64,000 nt of DNA from Halorhabdus salina. Lineage in GTDB: Archaea > Halobacteriota > Halobacteria > Halobacteriales > Haloarculaceae. The number at the start of each line of letters is the position of its first letter. The stretch's first letter is position 1. The DNA lies in the NCBI RefSeq assembly GCF_013839425.1, contig NZ_JACDNP010000010.1:27405-91404 (forward strand), in the 5' to 3' direction. Positions 62,432 to 64,000 of the stretch are shown here, piece by piece. The notes below the pieces were generated by a model. That model had not been told where the DNA came from and did not search any database. It was given only the letters and a program-made list of their open reading frames with translations. The translations under genes were made by a program, and so were the position numbers.

Positions 62432-63703
62432 TCAGGAGCGCAGGTGTTCGAGCACTTTGTCGGTATCGTCTGGCACCGGTTCGGGCTCCGTCCCGGCCGC
62501 GACGGCGGCGTCGGGGTCTTTCAGCAGGTGGCCAGTTGTCAGACAGACCACGGATTCGTCGGCACCGATCTCGCCCTCCTCGCGGAGTTTTCGCAATCCC
62601 GCGATCGAGGTCGCCGACGCGGGTTCGACGCCGACGCCCTCCTCGGCGAGGGTTCGTTGGGCGTCGGTGATTTCGTCGTCGCTGACAGCGACTGCGGTCC
62701 CGTCCGTCTCCCGAATACCCGGCAACGCTTTGGGTGCATTGACCGGATTGCCGATGCGGATCGCCGTCGCGATCGTTTCGACGTCCGCCCATCGTTCGAC
62801 GTGATCCCACCCCTTCTCGATGGCTTCGACCATCGGTGCCGACCCTTCGGCCTGGACACCCGTGAGTTTTGGTACATCTTCGGCGTCGATCGCTCCGCTG
62901 GCCTCCAGTTCCCGGAAGCACTTGTACAGCGCGGCCGTGTTCCCGGCGTTACCGACCGGCAGCACGATCCGGTCGGGGAAGTGGCCTTCTTCGTCGCGGA
63001 ACTGCTCCATGATCTCCAGGCCAATCGTTTTCTGTCCTTCCAGCCGGAAGGGGTTCAGCGAGTTCAGGAGGTAGGCCTCGCCTCGATCGGCGAGATTTTG
63101 CACGATGTCGAGACAGCGATCGAAGTTTCCATCGACCTCCAAAATGTGTGCCCCGTGGAGGCTCGCCTGGGCGATCTTTCCGGCGGCGACCTTTCCTTCC
63201 GGGAGGAGTACGAGCACTTCCAGTCCTGCCCGCGACCCGTAGGCCGACAGCGCCGCCGACGTGTTGCCAGTCGAGGCACACGCGAGTCGATCGACACCAA
63301 CTTCCTGGGCGACCCGGACGCCAACGGTCATCCCGCGATCCTTGAAGCTCCCGGTCGGATTCATTCCCTCGTGTTTGACCCGGAGGCGCTCGACGCCGAC
63401 TTCGGCTTCCAGCCGGGGCACCTCGTGGAGTGGGGTGTTGCCCTCCGGGAGCGTGACCCCGGTGTCAAACGGCAATGCCGCACTGTACCGCCAGACGCCC
63501 CCGTGGAAGGCACTCGCTTCGTCACCGAAATCCTCGAAGGTCGGCAGGTCGGCGTAGCGAACTTCGAGCAATCCGTCACAGTCGTCGCAGGTGTAGCGAA
63601 TCCCTTCGAAGGGAGCGAACGTCTCACCGCACTCGATGCAGGTCAGCCAGACCCCGTCCGTTGCCTCGGCCGGCTCGTCTTGGGTGATCTCCAGATAGCT
63701 CAT
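62432..63703 (-). CDS. thrC: Threonine synthase
   Basis: A 423-residue PLP enzyme that converts phosphohomoserine to threonine. An N-terminal zinc-ribbon-like segment (CIECGETF ... YTCDDCDG) is typical of archaeal ThrC. The PLP Lys is in 'NPTGSFKDRGM' (about residue 118), and the phosphate loop is 'VLPVGNAGNTAALYK' (key GNAGN). Start MSYLEITQ at 63703 is used; the upstream frame is not conserved. Confidence 0.95.
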   Translation of the reverse strand: MSYLEITQDEPAEATDGVWLTCIECGETFAPFEGIRYTCDDCDGLLEVRYADLPTFEDFGDEASAFHGGVWRYSAALPFDTGVTLPEGNTPLHEVPRLEAEVGVERLRVKHEGMNPTGSFKDRGMTVGVRVAQEVGVDRLACASTGNTSAALSAYGSRAGLEVLVLLPEGKVAAGKIAQASLHGAHILEVDGNFDRCLDIVQNLADRGEAYLLNSLNPFRLEGQKTIGLEIMEQFRDEEGHFPDRIVLPVGNAGNTAALYKCFRELEASGAIDAEDVPKLTGVQAEGSAPMVEAIEKGWDHVERWADVETIATAIRIGNPVNAPKALPGIRETDGTAVAVSDDEITDAQRTLAEEGVGVEPASATSIAGLRKLREEGEIGADESVVCLTTGHLLKDPDAAVAAGTEPEPVPDDTDKVLEHLRS

Positions 63704-63892
63704 TGTGTGTTCCGACGTGTCGCAGTGGAAAAAAGCCGCGGAATCCACGCCACCACCTTTTCATTTCGTCAGATTCGCGGGGCGAACCCGACTCGCGAAA
63801 AGCTGGACCAAAAACACCGTTCGCTCTGTTCGCGGTTCCACCACTCACAGTTCCGAGACGCTCCCGCTGGTCGCGTCTCGCTCCTCGCGGGA

Positions 63893-63955
63893 TTACCGCT
63901 CGCTCAACCACACGAGAAGTCCGTTCTGTGCGTGCAACCGGTTCTCCGCCTGGTC
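63893..63955 (-). pseudogene. C-terminal end resembling ornithine carbamoyltransferase (ArgF), edge of window
   Basis: The minus strand reads DQAENRLHAQNGLLVWLSER then TAA (63893-63895). The DQAENRLHAQNxLL motif is the usual C-terminus of ArgF. Upstream of the Asp codon the same frame continues to the window edge as an unrelated sequence (KRWLP), and the expected ArgF residues would need a one-base shift. It is either a decayed fragment or argF with a frame error; bases past 64000 would decide. Confidence 0.5.
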
Positions 63956-63984
63956 CGGCAACCACCTTTTTCTCCTCGGGTGTC

Positions 63985-64000
63985 CTCGCTCGCTTCGCTC
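63985..64000. repeat. CTCGCTCGCTTCGCTC repeat-like end
   Basis: The last 16 bases are a low-complexity sequence, CTCGCT and CGCTTCGCTC, containing the short inverted unit GCTTCG/CGAAGC-like half. Sequences of this kind recur near haloarchaeal gene ends. It probably marks the start of an intergenic repeat in the next segment. Confidence 0.3.

Noticed and set aside
1..64000. tRNA or rRNA genes
   Set aside because: I looked for typical conserved loops in the intergenic regions and saw none; a covariance-model scan would be decisive.

Overview
The window is high-GC DNA coding for very acidic proteins. It carries Tat signals, short leaders with TATA-like boxes at about -26, an archaeal Moco pathway, Hef, archaeal-type GlyRS and DUF families typical of Halobacteria. 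It is a haloarchaeal chromosome segment; I would place it near Haloarculaceae, but the species is not determinable by eye. No rRNA, tRNA, CRISPR array or intact insertion sequence was recognised.

Layout. 0-9 kb: two paralogous Tat lipoproteins (500-1858 and 7105-8859) flank a small ABC exporter and a DUF2178/XRE-regulator pair; the exporter and the pair share one palindromic operator. 9.6-16.8 kb: an almost complete molybdenum-cofactor set (moaB, moaC, moaA, two moeA, a mobB-moaE fusion, mobA). 16.8-28.3 kb: a nitrate-respiration island with a NarO-type regulator, the narABC-orf1-narGH-orf2-narJ-orf3-orf4 operon and a small protein like the glutamyl-tRNA reductase dimerisation domain. 28.4-32.8 kb: a radical SAM/SPASM protein, a MOSC protein, two DUF2249 proteins, a CGCGG-motif protein and protoporphyrinogen oxidase. 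32.8-49.2 kb: housekeeping and accessory genes (Sua5, redoxins, CNNM/CBS, Pit, Upp, a histidine kinase, a P19-like/DyP-like pair, a HisRS with an extra N-terminal region). 49.4-64 kb: a USP/APC pair, a frameshifted second Pit gene, Hef, GlyRS with a CBS protein, a SerA-like protein that lacks its catalytic residues, and ThrC. The last bases hold what looks like the end of argF.

How the parts fit. Moco genes sit beside the Mo-bisMGD enzyme NarG. The nar operon encodes a Tat-exported nitrate reductase with a Rieske/cytochrome b module. Five copies of the inverted repeat CGAA-N4-TTCG lie only in the intergenic regions that precede the nar operon, the GluTR-like gene, the radical SAM gene and both DUF2249 genes (the second of which leads into the CGCGG gene). 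This suggests one anaerobic regulon, probably driven by NarO, that also contains a putative radical-SAM/CGCGG peptide-modification module. That regulon is the most interesting system in the window.
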